Assembly (NCBI RefSeq): GCF_036226525.1
Contig: NZ_CP108487.1
Coordinates: 1,364,001-1,428,000 of the forward strand
Reading direction: 5' to 3'
DNA length: 64,000 nt
Source of the DNA: Kribbella sp. NBC_01245
Lineage (GTDB): Bacteria; Actinomycetota; Actinomycetes; Propionibacteriales; Kribbellaceae
Made by a program: the position numbers and the translations under genes. Under the pieces are notes generated by a model. The model did not search any database. It was not told the origin of the DNA and was given only the letters and a program-made list of their open reading frames with translations. Positions within the stretch are counted from its first letter, which is position 1. Each line of letters begins with the position of its first letter. Below are positions 7,801 to 17,284 of the stretch, one piece after another.

Positions 7801-8858
7801 CCGCCTTCGGTCCGCAGTCTCTCGGCACGCAATGCCTCTGCTCGCAGGCGGTCGGCTTCTGCCTTGGCGCCGGCCAGTTGGGCCGTGAGCTGTTCTACGC
7901 GCGCTGCATGGGAAGATAGTTGCGCCGTCAGGTTGTGCCGCTCGGTCTGCCACTCTTCCGCGAGCTTCCCGGCCTGCCGACCTGCTTCTTCCTGGTGCGC
8001 GACCAGCGCCTCGTCGGCCGCGGCCCTAGCGGTTTGTGCCGCATCGGCCGCACGACGGGCCTGTTCGCGCTCGACCTCGGCGTCGTTGGCTCTCTTCTGT
8101 ACGTCGTTGAGCTCGGCGCGGAGTCGGTCCATCTCGACTGACCGCTGCTGCTCATCGGCGCGGAGCGCGTCTCGCTCGACGGTGGCGCGTTCTGCCGCAA
8201 CGAACGCCGTACGCGTCTCGCGCTCGGCCGCCGTCGCTCGCTCAGCCTCTTTCTCGGCGCGGGCCTCTGCCTTCTCAGCGCGGGCCTCTGCCGCCAGTCG
8301 CGCGGCGACGGCCTCTTCCGCCTTCTGCCGCGCTGCACCCAATGCTTCGGTCGCCGCGAGGGCTTGCTCTGCGGCAGCGGTCGCGCGCTGTACGGCGTCC
8401 GCTCGTTCCTTCCCAGCGCGTTCGACGGCCGCGGTGCTCTGACGCGCGCGTTGTTCGGCATGGTCGCGCGCTTCCTCAGCGGCGACTCGTGCCCGCTCGG
8501 CCTCGGCCACCTGCCTATTCGCGGTGTCGACAGCAGCCACGGCCGCAGCCTCAACCTCATCAAGCCGGGTCGTCACGGCGGCCAGTGCGGCGGTCAGGTC
8601 CTCAACAGGCCCGCGGACCACATCCAGCTGCTCCCGCAGCCTCTCCGCGTCCAGCCGGAAGGTCGTACTTCCAGCATCCAGTCCCAGCCCTAGCGCTCCC
8701 AGGGCATCTCTCTCCGCCCTGGCCATCTGGGCGCAAGTCCGCCCGCCCTCCCAGCGCGTGTCCTTGCAGAATCCGCGCCGGCGTCCTCCCTGCGGCCCAG
8801 GGGAGGGCAGTTCTGCCCGGCACTTGCTATATCCGCAACGCGCAGCCTCATCGATCAT
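7719..8858 (-). CDS. zinc-motif coiled-coil protein, 379 aa
   Basis: Residues 1-45 hold a cysteine cluster (RCGYSKCRAEL, GRRRGFCKDTRW, GRTCAQM) that resembles a small treble-clef or zinc-ribbon DNA-binding motif common in actinomycetes. Residues ~60-345 are almost entirely an Ala/Glu/Arg-rich coiled coil (for example EARAEKAEARAEKEAERA). No membrane segment. It is divergent from the tyrosine recombinase across an AT-rich repeat-bearing gap, so it may be that recombinase's accessory or regulatory DNA-binding partner, similar in layout to KfrA-like proteins. That role is inference. Confidence 0.75.
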   Translation of the reverse strand: MIDEAARCGYSKCRAELPSPGPQGGRRRGFCKDTRWEGGRTCAQMARAERDALGALGLGLDAGSTTFRLDAERLREQLDVVRGPVEDLTAALAAVTTRLDEVEAAAVAAVDTANRQVAEAERARVAAEEARDHAEQRARQSTAAVERAGKERADAVQRATAAAEQALAATEALGAARQKAEEAVAARLAAEARAEKAEARAEKEAERATAAERETRTAFVAAERATVERDALRADEQQRSVEMDRLRAELNDVQKRANDAEVEREQARRAADAAQTARAAADEALVAHQEEAGRQAGKLAEEWQTERHNLTAQLSSHAARVEQLTAQLAGAKAEADRLRAEALRAERLRTEGGPQPLHPDDLRALVEAVGAARGDGPTT

Positions 8859-8870
8859 GCCTGAACCCTA

Positions 8871-8926
8871 TTGGTTAGCAGGTCCAAAACCTAATTAACT
8901 AGTTTGAGTTGGGAAAACTAAACCAA
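8871..8926. promoter_or_regulatory. AT-rich inverted repeats between divergent genes
   Basis: An AT-rich island in GC-rich DNA. It holds the perfect inverted repeat TAGTTT (8900-8905) / AAACTA (8915-8920) with a 9-nt spacer, nested in a wider imperfect pair TTGGTTAG (8871-8878) and CTAAACCAA (8918-8926). It separates the coiled-coil protein from the recombinase and could be an operator, a shared promoter or a recombinase binding site. Confidence 0.5.
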
Positions 8927-9015
8927 AACCCCACGAAACCGGTGTTTTGTTGGTTCTCGATCAAGGCCCGGCGTGGAGACTGGGTTCGCCTGGATCGGTC
9001 GGCAAAGATCACTCC

Positions 9016-10449
9016 GTGCCCACAACCGCCGCACCTTTTCCGGACCCATCCACGCCTGAAAACCGCGCCGCAACAGGCCAGCCCGAGTCCGGAGCGCTCG
9101 TCCTGCTGGAGTCGCTTCCGCGGAAGGCAAGCGGCGACTTCGGCACGGCCGCCGGCGAGGGGATTGGGGAGCGGACTGGCGAGGGGATGGGGGAGGGCGG
9201 CTGGCCGGGCGTGGCTGACCCGGAGGTCCTGCGGGAGCAGATTGCGGAGTGGCTGCTGGCCTACGCGAATGCCGGCACCAGGCGGACCTACGCGTACGCC
9301 CTAGGGCTTCCGGTCGCCTGGGTAGACGCGCTGGCCGGCGTGCCGACTGGGGCGTCCGGGGCGAGCGGCGGTACGTCGGCAGAGGCAGAGGGCGCAGCCG
9401 CATCGGCCGAGGGGAAGAGGGCCTCTGTGCCGAGGGAGGTGGGGGCGTTGCATGGGTTGGCGTGGTTTCGGTGGTGTGCGGGGATGGGGCTTGATCCGCG
9501 AGCGGCTACGGGTACTGAGGTGAAGGCGTGGTTGCATGCGCTTGACGCGGCTGGGGCGGAGAAGCGTACGCGGCAGCGGATGCTGTCGACGCTCTCGGCG
9601 TTTTACGGACACCTCACGGAGACTGGCGTCGTACCGGCCAATCCCGCGGCGTTGAACCGCGCGAGGCTCGGCCTCAGCCGGAGTTCTCGTGAGGCGTCGC
9701 CGACGATCCGGCTCACGGCCGCACAGCTTCGCGCCTTGCTCGACGCCGCGGCCCAACTCCCGAACCGCACCCGCCATCGCGACCTCTTCGCCTTCCGAGC
9801 AGTCGCCGTCGTCGCCCTCCTGACGCTAGGCCTTCGCGTATCCGAGCTAGTCGGGCTCAATCGCGACGACCTCGTCGTATCGGGTGGCGAGCCAATGCTG
9901 CGGGTGCTCGGCAAGGGCGGCGTACGGCGGGAGGTCTACCTCACCGACCTCGCGGACGCGGCGCTGCGCGATTACCTGGCTGAGCGCGACCGCCTTAGCG
10001 AGGCGGCCACTCCCGCGTTGCGAGGCAGACCGAATGCCGCGCGTACGCCGATGGTCGCCACGCGGGACGGCGGACGGTGTTCCAGATTCGACATCAACGC
10101 TTTGCTGAAACGGATCGCCACCCAGGCCGGCCCGGCCCTTGAGGATGTCGCGCATCTGGTGCATCCGCACGCGCTACGGCACGCCTACGTGACGATCGCG
10201 CTGGAGCAGGATGCCCGGATCCAGCACGTCCAGGCCGATGTCGGTCACGCGAGCATCGCCACCACGCAGTACTACGACCGCGGCCGCCGTACCCGCGACA
10301 CCACCGCCGCAGACCTCGTCGCCGCCGCCATCACCGCCGCCGCCACAACCGACACCAACACAACCGCGCCCAACACGACCGTCACACCGAGCGACACGCC
10401 AGTGGATTGGGCGTTGGTAAGGAACGTGTCACCAGCGGCAAACGGGTGA
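9016..10449 (+). CDS. tyrosine recombinase/integrase
   Basis: A XerC/D-like recombinase, 477 residues from GTG 9016 (an upstream TTG at 8947 would lie close to the repeat region). After a long low-complexity N-terminus comes the SAM-like core-binding domain (LAYANAGTRRTYAYALGLPVAWVDAL, QRMLSTLSAFYGHL), then the catalytic domain with Arg in LGLRVSELVGL, HxxR in HPHALRHAYV, and the nucleophile region GHASIATTQYYDRG. All catalytic residues appear present. It is a stand-alone chromosomal recombinase paired with the divergent coiled-coil gene; substrate site unknown. Confidence 0.85.
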   Translation: MPTTAAPFPDPSTPENRAATGQPESGALVLLESLPRKASGDFGTAAGEGIGERTGEGMGEGGWPGVADPEVLREQIAEWLLAYANAGTRRTYAYALGLPVAWVDALAGVPTGASGASGGTSAEAEGAAASAEGKRASVPREVGALHGLAWFRWCAGMGLDPRAATGTEVKAWLHALDAAGAEKRTRQRMLSTLSAFYGHLTETGVVPANPAALNRARLGLSRSSREASPTIRLTAAQLRALLDAAAQLPNRTRHRDLFAFRAVAVVALLTLGLRVSELVGLNRDDLVVSGGEPMLRVLGKGGVRREVYLTDLADAALRDYLAERDRLSEAATPALRGRPNAARTPMVATRDGGRCSRFDINALLKRIATQAGPALEDVAHLVHPHALRHAYVTIALEQDARIQHVQADVGHASIATTQYYDRGRRTRDTTAADLVAAAITAAATTDTNTTAPNTTVTPSDTPVDWALVRNVSPAANG

Positions 10450-10565
10450 AGATCCGGCGCTGTCGGCATACGGGGCTCGTGGTATCGACGGTGGGTAGTG
10501 GCAGGCGTAGCGTCCGGAATGGATCGACTGACCGGCCGAACCACGTCCGCTGAAAGGAGCCAGCC

Positions 10566-11174
10566 GTGTTTGTCCAGGTGATTCAAGGACACGTCGACAA
10601 CCCAGAGCAGGCACATGTGGCGCTCGACCGCTGGGCGCAGGATCTTGGGCCTAGTGCAGCGGGCTGGCTCGGCACTACAGCGGGTGTGACCGATGACGGC
10701 AGATTTATTGCCATCGCCCGGTTCGAGTCAGCGCAGACAGCTCAGCAAAACAGCGACCGGCCGGAGCAGGACGCGTGGTGGACGGAGACCTCCACGCTGT
10801 TCTCTGGCGATGCCACCTTCACCAACAGCACAGACGTCGTCGTCGACACAATCGGCAACCCCGACAACGCCGGCTTCGTCCAGATCATGCAGGGACGCGG
10901 CACAGATCCCGACCGGGCGCGGGAGCTGATGGGACAGGACTCGGAAGCCTGGGCGGCGTTCCGTCCCGAGATCATCGGCAGCGTCGCGGCACAACACGAA
11001 GGCGGCGCCTACACGATGGCGCTGTACTTCACTTCCGAGGAAGAGGCGCGCGAAGGCGAACGTAAGGAACCGCCGCCAGAGTTGAAGGCGCAGATGGACG
11101 AGCTGAACGAACTCAGCGCCGGAGTACCGGATTTCTTCGACCTGAAGCAACCCTGGCTCTACTCCCCGCGCTGA
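10566..11174 (+). CDS. hypothetical protein, dimeric alpha-beta barrel-like
   Basis: A 202-residue protein starting at GTG 10566 with GAAAGGAG 5-12 nt upstream. It has two related halves: FVQVIQGHVDNPEQAHVALDRWAQDL near the start and FVQIMQGRGTDPDRARELM near residue 102, each followed by an AxxR/F-type strand (FIAIARFES, YTMALYFTSEEEAREGE). This internal repeat resembles a duplicated ABM/ferredoxin-like (dimeric alpha-beta barrel) fold. No catalytic motif is recognised. Confidence 0.75.
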   Translation: MFVQVIQGHVDNPEQAHVALDRWAQDLGPSAAGWLGTTAGVTDDGRFIAIARFESAQTAQQNSDRPEQDAWWTETSTLFSGDATFTNSTDVVVDTIGNPDNAGFVQIMQGRGTDPDRARELMGQDSEAWAAFRPEIIGSVAAQHEGGAYTMALYFTSEEEAREGERKEPPPELKAQMDELNELSAGVPDFFDLKQPWLYSPR

Positions 11175-11184
11175 CAGCCTTATC

Positions 11185-11570
11185 CGAGCGCCGAACGAAC
11201 CATCGAGGTGCTCGCAGACCTGGACCTGTTCGACGACGACCGGGCGCCGCGTTCGAGTCCTGGCTGGACCGCTAGCTCGCCAACGTTGCCCCAGGCATCT
11301 GTCGCGACGTCGAACGCTGGCTGCGGACACTTCGCGAGGTGGGCCCCGCGCCAAGGCCCGCAGCCAGCACACCGTCTGGGGCTACCTCGCCGGCGTCCTC
11401 CCGGTGCTCCTCGACTGGTCAATCCGTCACCACCACCTGCGCGAGGTCACCCGCTACGACGCGCTCGCGGTCGCCAAATCCTCGACCGACTCCCCGTCGC
11501 CGTGTTCGTTGTCCTCGTCGAGACCGGCCTCGTCATTTCCGGGCTCCTGCTGCTCATCACCGGCGGCTAA
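11185..11570 (+). pseudogene. relic of a tyrosine recombinase N-terminal domain
   Basis: Recombinase-like text is split over several frames. IEVLADLDLFDDDRA is followed by a shift, then FESWLDR with a stop, then APGICRDVERWLRTLRE, another shift, and ARSQHTVWGYLAGVLPVLLDW with RHHHLREVTRYD near 11356-11460. This pattern matches the core-binding domain of actinomycete integrases. At least two frameshifts and a stop are needed, and no catalytic domain follows. It occupies most of the gap between two intact genes. Confidence 0.5.
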
Positions 11571-11671
11571 CCCACAGAAGCCGCTCGCTCGTCTGCGGCT
11601 GGTGACAGCGTTCTTACCGACACCCCGAGGAGACGGGCTGATTGGCCCTCGGCGGTCGTTAGGGTCGCCGC

Positions 11672-13561
11672 ATGCGTAGAGGTCTGACCGCACTGCTGCT
11701 CGCCGTCTTCGGCGTACTCCTCCTCACCTTCACCGCGACACCGGCCTCGGCCGCGCCGGTGGACGACGTCATCGATTCGTTCCAGATCGGCTACCAGGTG
11801 ACGCCCGACGGTGTGCTCCAGGTGAAGGAGACGATCGTCTACCGGTTCGGGCAGAGCTCGGGCCGGCACGGCATGTACCGCGACCTGGTCATCCGGGAGA
11901 AGTGGGCCGACGACGACTCCAAGGACCAGCGGTACGACGTCTCGAACGTGCGGGTCTCGAGCCCGTCCGGCCACAGCGACGAGTTCACCGAAGAGGTCTT
12001 CAAGACCAACGGCCATCGCAACCAGTCCCTGCGCCTCAAGATCGGTTCGGCCGACCGGACCATCATCGACGCCACCGCGACGTACGTCATCCAGTACGAC
12101 GTCCGCGGCGCCCTGCGGCACTTCGACGACCACAGCGAGCTTTACTGGGACGCGACGGGCGCCGACTGGAAGGCCACGATCAAGACCGTCACGGTCTCGG
12201 CGCAAGTACCCGAAGGCGTCACCCGCGTCGAGTGCTTCACCGGCCCACCCCGTTCGACGCAGCAGTGCCAGCAGAAGTCGGTCCAGGCCGGCAAGGGCAC
12301 GTTCATCCAGACGAACATCGAGCCGGGCGACCAACTGACAGTCGTCGCCGGTATCAAGGCGGGCGTGGTCAGCAACGACACCCCGATCGTGGTCGACCCG
12401 CCCGGCCCGCTCGAGCGCGTCGGCCTGTCCCTTTGGGCGCTGCTCGCCTCGCTCGTCACGACCGCGATCGCCGTGACGGCAGGCGTGATGTACCACAAGC
12501 GCGGTTTCCGGGATGAGCGATTCGCCGGCATGCCACCAGGCGCCTTCCCGCCCGCCGGCGCAGTAGCGCCGGCCGTGGTGAAGGACGACCTGGACGAGGA
12601 CCAGATCCCGGTCGCGTTCGCGCCGCCGCCGATCGCGGTCGGCGAGGCGGGTCTGCTCATCGACTCGGTCGCGAATACGACGGAAACCGCCGCGACGCTG
12701 ATCGACATGGCCGTGCGAGGCGGCGTACGGATCGAGAACCACGGCACCGAGCAACGTGCCGTACTGCTCGATCCGGCGGTCGCCACTCGCCATCACGAGC
12801 AAGTCCTGTTGCAGTCGCTCTTCCCGGGCCTGCAGCCGGGCACCGCCCTCACGCTCGAACGGCGCCCCACCGGCGACAACTCGATGCGTCAAGCGCACGA
12901 CGTGATGATCGCGGCCTTGCGTGGACAAATCACCCAGTACAACTGGTACATCAAGCAGCCTCGCGGTGCGGCGATGAGTGGCGCCAGCGCGGTGCGATGC
13001 GGCTGCCTGGCCATCGTCATCTTCTTCGCCGCCATCTTCGGCCTCGGTGGCGCGGTGGCTGCGGCGTCCGCTGGTGGAGCCGGCCCGGCGACGGCGGTGG
13101 CGTTGCCGCTACTCGGCGGCATCGTGGCGCTGGTGCTCTACTTCAGCAAGAAGGGCAAGGGCAAGAAAAACGCCACCGGCCGGGCGATCGCGGATCAACT
13201 CGTCGGCTTCCGGACCTATCTGGCCACCGCCGAGGCGGACCAGTTGCGGTTCGAGGAAGGCGAGGACATCTTCAGCAAGTACTTGCCTTGGGCAATCGCT
13301 TTCGGGATCGCGGACCGCTGGCAGGCGATCTGTGCGCAGTTGGTCGCGGCGGGGCGCATCCCGCCCGACCCGTACTGGTACTACGGCCCCTCGTACTACA
13401 CCTCCGGCTACTCCGCGCACGACCTGGAGCGGACCGTCGCCTCGACGTTCGACCTGCCACCACCCCCGGCCAACAGTGGCGGGGGCGGCGGCAGTTCGTC
13501 GGGCTTCAGTGGAGGCTCCTCCGGTGGCGGCGGGGGTGGCGGCGGCGGGGGATCCTGGTAA
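11672..13561 (+). CDS. DUF2207 family membrane protein
   Basis: A 629-residue protein with a signal peptide (MRRGLTALLLAVFGVLLLTF...ASA), then an extracellular beta-rich DUF2207 domain (IDSFQIGYQVTPDGVLQVKETI, then GRHGMYRDLVIR). A membrane segment near residue 250-272, two more around 445-490, and a Gly/Ser-rich tail ending in a poly-Gly run and SW follow. This architecture is standard for the family. Function is unknown; it is predicted to sit in the plasma membrane with the DUF domain outside. Confidence 0.9.
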   Translation: MRRGLTALLLAVFGVLLLTFTATPASAAPVDDVIDSFQIGYQVTPDGVLQVKETIVYRFGQSSGRHGMYRDLVIREKWADDDSKDQRYDVSNVRVSSPSGHSDEFTEEVFKTNGHRNQSLRLKIGSADRTIIDATATYVIQYDVRGALRHFDDHSELYWDATGADWKATIKTVTVSAQVPEGVTRVECFTGPPRSTQQCQQKSVQAGKGTFIQTNIEPGDQLTVVAGIKAGVVSNDTPIVVDPPGPLERVGLSLWALLASLVTTAIAVTAGVMYHKRGFRDERFAGMPPGAFPPAGAVAPAVVKDDLDEDQIPVAFAPPPIAVGEAGLLIDSVANTTETAATLIDMAVRGGVRIENHGTEQRAVLLDPAVATRHHEQVLLQSLFPGLQPGTALTLERRPTGDNSMRQAHDVMIAALRGQITQYNWYIKQPRGAAMSGASAVRCGCLAIVIFFAAIFGLGGAVAAASAGGAGPATAVALPLLGGIVALVLYFSKKGKGKKNATGRAIADQLVGFRTYLATAEADQLRFEEGEDIFSKYLPWAIAFGIADRWQAICAQLVAAGRIPPDPYWYYGPSYYTSGYSAHDLERTVASTFDLPPPPANSGGGGGSSSGFSGGSSGGGGGGGGGGSW

Positions 13562-13591
13562 GCCAGGCTTTAGACCGAGTAGGCCAGGCCC

Positions 13592-14119
13592 TTAGACCGA
13601 CCCACCGGCCGCACGCGGCGCGGTCGGATCGGAACCCAGATCGCCGACGGTCTCGCGGGCCAGGAAGTCCTCGAGAGCGAATAGGTTGTCACCGGCGCGC
13701 TTCGCAACGTTGACCAGCGTGTTCATCGCGGCGACCTCCTCGACCTGCTCCTTGAGGAACCACTGCATGAACTGCTCACCGACGTAGTCACCCTCGTCAC
13801 GCGCGGTGCGCGCCAGCGTCTCGACCTGCTTGGTGACGGTGATCTCCTGCTGCAGCGCGAGCTCCAGCGGCGCGAGCGCGTTGTCGAACTCGTTGGTGAC
13901 GTCACTAATACCCGGGATCGTCGGCCGCACATCCTTGTCCAGCAGGTATTGGACCATCATCATCGCGTGGTTGCGCTCTTCGAGGGCCTGCTTGTAGAAG
14001 TGCGAGGCCAGCTGCGGCAGATCCTGGTCGTCGAACCATACCGCGACAGCGATGTACTGCTGCGAGGCCAGGAATTCGTTACGGATCTGTTCCTGAAGAA
14101 GCTTCACATAGGTGCCCAT
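13592..14119 (-). CDS. ferritin
   Basis: A 175-residue non-haem ferritin of the FtnA/BfrB type. It is a four-helix bundle with ferroxidase ligands visible in IRNEFLASQQYIAVAVWF, HFYKQALEERNHAMMMVQYL and the later QFMQWFLKEQVEEVAAM. It oxidises Fe(II) and stores it as ferric mineral in a 24-mer cytoplasmic cage. ATG 14119 is chosen because MGTYVKLLQEQIRNEF is the normal family start; the frame extends further upstream without family similarity. Confidence 0.9.
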   Translation of the reverse strand: MGTYVKLLQEQIRNEFLASQQYIAVAVWFDDQDLPQLASHFYKQALEERNHAMMMVQYLLDKDVRPTIPGISDVTNEFDNALAPLELALQQEITVTKQVETLARTARDEGDYVGEQFMQWFLKEQVEEVAAMNTLVNVAKRAGDNLFALEDFLARETVGDLGSDPTAPRAAGGSV

Positions 14120-14171
14120 GCCGCCCAATGTAGACCCGCGGCCGGGAATTCTCATCCAAAGCGAGCCTTCC

Positions 14172-16091
14172 CTAAGCGGCCCCGAAACCCTGTCCGAGTT
14201 CGACGATCTCGACCGCGCCATCGGGTAGCGTCAGGCGCACCTGGTTGCCCTCGACAACAATCGTGAGACCGGTCGAGATCGACTCCGGCTTGACCGTGTC
14301 GCGGTTCAGCAACACGGCACTGACCAGCACGACCGGCTCACCCGGATGAGTCACGGTCAGGTACGGCGTGGCCGAGTGCGGGCCGAACGCGCTCGCGCCG
14401 AGATCACGATGTACGGCGGCATCGTCGTACCCGTGCAACCCGACCACCGTCGAGTACAAGCCACCCGCCTCGGCCGACGCCCACGCCGGACTCTTGCCAG
14501 TGGTTGCCGTCGGCAAGGATTGCCCGGCGACGGGATAGCCGCCGCTGCGCACGGTCGCGCCAGCCGGGCCGTCGACCAGCGCACACCGGATCTCCCAGCC
14601 GCCGTACACGACCGACGCCGTCTCGATCCGCCATGGGCCTTCGGAACCGAGCCACGCCTTGTGCCAGGAAGAGGCGCTGCGCTCCCCGACGGCGATCCGG
14701 CGGATGCGGCCGCGATAGCTGGTACGGCCAGCGCCGTCGACCAGGGCCAGGTTGTTGTCGACACGGTCGAGTTGTGCCTGTCCGGACAACTCGGGCCCGG
14801 TGTGGTTCGAATACGCCAGCCGGTCGTAGTGCGGGTCTCCCGGCGGCTCAACGCCCTCCGGCTCCGCCACCGGGGCATGGTCCGCGCCGTGGTTGAGGAG
14901 TCGTACGAGCTGGTCATGCCGCGTGGCGTGCACAATCCAGCCAGGTGCCGGCATCGAGCGGACCTGGTCGGCCTCGTCGAGCGGAAGCACCTCCTCGCGC
15001 TCGGTCCAGACAGGGTGCTCCGGCGGCAGCAGCAGACCGACGAACCCCTTACTAGCCCAGTACGGCGATCCCGGGCCGGAGTACGACTGGGTGGTCGGCA
15101 GGAAGGTGTCGTACCAGCCAAGCGTCAGTACGCCGCGCTCATCCGGCACCCCGCGCTCCACGAAATGCCTGGCGATCGACGAGCACAACCGACGCGTCGT
15201 ACCGGGTGAGAGCGGCGTCGCGTCCAGCAGTGCCCCCATCCAGTACGGCGCCGCCGCAGCCATCCGGTACGTCAGCGAGCGCCCCTGGTGGATAGGCGCG
15301 CCATCACTGCCTACAAGGTGCACTGCGTCTTCCAGGAACAGCCGGAGCCTGTCGCGGTAGACCTGCAACCGGTCGTCGTACGCCGCTCCAGGCGTTGCAG
15401 CCGCCATCCGCGCCCAGAGGCCCGGGTAGAGGTGCATGGCCCAGCCGATGTAGTTGTCGAAGTTCTGGCCGGATCCGTCGGAGTACCAGCCGTTGCCGAC
15501 GTACCAGTCCTCAATACGGTCTAGGCCCGCCTCAATCTCCTGCTGCGAGTGTGGCGCGCCTACGGAGGCCAGGAACTGCTCGGAGACGACCTGGAACAAC
15601 CGCCAGTTGTTGTCGTGCGTACGTGATCCGACAAAGCCGCCGAGCCAGTCCGCGACCTTCTCCTGGTCGGTAGTGCTCAGGCGGTTCCAGATCCACTCGC
15701 GCGACTCGTGCAGCGCTACGGCGATAGCGGCGGCCTCAACCAACGGCTGGGCCAGGGGAGTGAGACGCGGCCAGGCCTCGTCACTGTCGCGATCAGCGCC
15801 TGCAACCAGTCCACGGCTGTACCGCTCGATCAAGTCCTCACAGCCGACACCACCGACTCCGGCGATCCGGAACGCCGCCAGCATGAACGACCGGGCGAAC
15901 CCCTCTAGGCCATCACTGACAACACCAGACCGGCTAGGCCGGCCAGGAAGGTCTACGCGGGCTCCGCCGGGGGAGAAGTACGGGATGAGCGAATCGAGCA
16001 GGTGGTCGGCCAGTGCCTCCCAATGCGCCCGGGACCAGCCAGTCCAGGTTGAGAGCACTCGATCCGGGCCAGGCAGGATAAGGCGGCTCAT
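14172..16091 (-). CDS. DUF2264 domain protein
   Basis: A 639-residue protein with the N-terminal DUF2264 region (WTGWSRAHWEALADHLLDSLIPYFSPGGARVDLPGRPS, in segments) and an all-helical alpha/alpha-toroid style body resembling polysaccharide lyase or glycosidase relatives, followed by a beta-rich C-terminal third. No signal peptide, so it is probably cytosolic. Its ATG overlaps the stop of the 2-hydroxyacid dehydrogenase (ATGA), so both belong to one carbohydrate-related operon. Enzyme activity is not established. Confidence 0.85.
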   Translation of the reverse strand: MSRLILPGPDRVLSTWTGWSRAHWEALADHLLDSLIPYFSPGGARVDLPGRPSRSGVVSDGLEGFARSFMLAAFRIAGVGGVGCEDLIERYSRGLVAGADRDSDEAWPRLTPLAQPLVEAAAIAVALHESREWIWNRLSTTDQEKVADWLGGFVGSRTHDNNWRLFQVVSEQFLASVGAPHSQQEIEAGLDRIEDWYVGNGWYSDGSGQNFDNYIGWAMHLYPGLWARMAAATPGAAYDDRLQVYRDRLRLFLEDAVHLVGSDGAPIHQGRSLTYRMAAAAPYWMGALLDATPLSPGTTRRLCSSIARHFVERGVPDERGVLTLGWYDTFLPTTQSYSGPGSPYWASKGFVGLLLPPEHPVWTEREEVLPLDEADQVRSMPAPGWIVHATRHDQLVRLLNHGADHAPVAEPEGVEPPGDPHYDRLAYSNHTGPELSGQAQLDRVDNNLALVDGAGRTSYRGRIRRIAVGERSASSWHKAWLGSEGPWRIETASVVYGGWEIRCALVDGPAGATVRSGGYPVAGQSLPTATTGKSPAWASAEAGGLYSTVVGLHGYDDAAVHRDLGASAFGPHSATPYLTVTHPGEPVVLVSAVLLNRDTVKPESISTGLTIVVEGNQVRLTLPDGAVEIVELGQGFGAA

Positions 16092-17101
16092 GCGATCCTC
16101 TCGAGTTCATGGGCGGCAATAGCGTGCTGTAGCGGCTCACCGGCGACCAGGCGCTCCAACTCGCTCACGGCCACGTCGCCGAGGCGGTTCACCTCGTTGC
16201 CGAGGGCACCGGCCAGGTGCGGGGTGACGAAGACGTTCGGCAGATCCAGCAACGGGGAGTCGGCCGGCAGGGGCTCGGGGTCGGTGACGTCGAGAATGGC
16301 GTCGATCCGGCCCGAACGGCACTCGGCCTCGAGCGCGGCAGCGTCGATGACCTTGCCGCGAGCCGTGTTGATCAGCACCGAGCGGTCCGGCATCAGGCCG
16401 AGCAGCCGGGCATCGACCAGCCCGGTCGTCTCGGGCAGCAGTGGCGCGTGGATGCTGACGATGTCGCTGCTCGCGAACAACGTGTCGTTGTCACACAACC
16501 GCGCGCCCATGGCGGCAGCGTCGTCGGCGCTCAGATACGGATCGCTGATCAGTACGTCGAAGTCGAACGCCTTCAGCCGCTCCGCGACCAGCCGGCCGAT
16601 GCGCGAGGCGCCGAGCAGGCCGACCGTACTGCGGTGGTTCCCGATCGGGGCGTACCCGTGGCTGTCCGGCTTCTTCCGGTTGGTCCGGTACTCCGCGGCA
16701 AGCCGGAACGCGCGCTTGCCGCCCATGATGATGGCGGCCACGGCGTACTCCGCGACCGGTACGGCGTTCGCCGCCACCGCGGAGCTGACCTGGATACCGC
16801 GCTCGAAGGCCGACGGGTCGACGATGTGCTTGACGCTGCCGGCCGCGTGCAGGATGGCCCGCAGCTTGGGCGCCGCGTCTAGCACGTCACGGGTGATCGG
16901 GGGACAGCCCCAGCCGGTGACCAGCACTTCCACGTCACCGAGCACCGCCGCCACGTCCGGCTCATCGAGGAACGAGGCGGCCGGCCGGACGTCGAGCACC
17001 TTGCCCACTGCGTCCAGCCGGGCGCGCAGATCGGGCGTGATCACCTGCGCGAGGGTGGAGTCACTCATCGCGAGCAGGACCAAGGGCGGGGAAGCAGTCA
17101 C
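16088..17101 (-). CDS. D-isomer-specific 2-hydroxyacid dehydrogenase
   Basis: A 337-residue NAD-dependent oxidoreductase. The nucleotide-binding glycine motif is seen as GLLGASRIGRLVAERL (about residues 162-177), the catalytic Arg is in the LINTARG segment, Glu/Asp in DPEPLPADSPLL, and the catalytic His in FVTPHLAGAL. It is first of a two-gene operon with the DUF2264 gene, behind a LacI-type operator, which suggests action on a sugar acid. GTG start at 17101. Confidence 0.88.
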   Translation of the reverse strand: MTASPPLVLLAMSDSTLAQVITPDLRARLDAVGKVLDVRPAASFLDEPDVAAVLGDVEVLVTGWGCPPITRDVLDAAPKLRAILHAAGSVKHIVDPSAFERGIQVSSAVAANAVPVAEYAVAAIIMGGKRAFRLAAEYRTNRKKPDSHGYAPIGNHRSTVGLLGASRIGRLVAERLKAFDFDVLISDPYLSADDAAAMGARLCDNDTLFASSDIVSIHAPLLPETTGLVDARLLGLMPDRSVLINTARGKVIDAAALEAECRSGRIDAILDVTDPEPLPADSPLLDLPNVFVTPHLAGALGNEVNRLGDVAVSELERLVAGEPLQHAIAAHELERIA

Positions 17102-17112
17102 GGACCGAACGC

Positions 17113-17128
17113 TAGCAAGCGCTTTCCC
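17113..17128 (-). promoter_or_regulatory. LacI-family (cre-like) operator
   Basis: The near-palindrome GGGAAAGCGCTTGCTAG on the minus strand, centred on AAGCGCTT (17117-17124), lies 16-23 bp upstream of the dehydrogenase GTG. It matches the GAAAGCGCTTTC consensus of LacI-type sugar repressors. It predicts carbohydrate-dependent control of the dehydrogenase/DUF2264 operon. No LacI gene is in the window. Confidence 0.6.
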
Positions 17129-17284
17129 ATCTTGTCGCCCCGGGCGGCGTGGTCGCCTGTGAGAAAAAACCCGCCAATGTCGTCTGAGGCGGAATTCCTG
17201 CCCGCCGGGAGGGCGTTGTCACCTATGCAAGGCAGGATGGGTAACGGATCCACCCGCCGACCGCCACCGCGAAGGAGACCCGAG

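Noticed and set aside
11567..12928. Minus-strand frame opposite the DUF2207 gene
   Set aside because: Low-complexity Arg/Asp/Gly composition typical of an antisense frame; the plus-strand gene has a signal peptide and family motifs.
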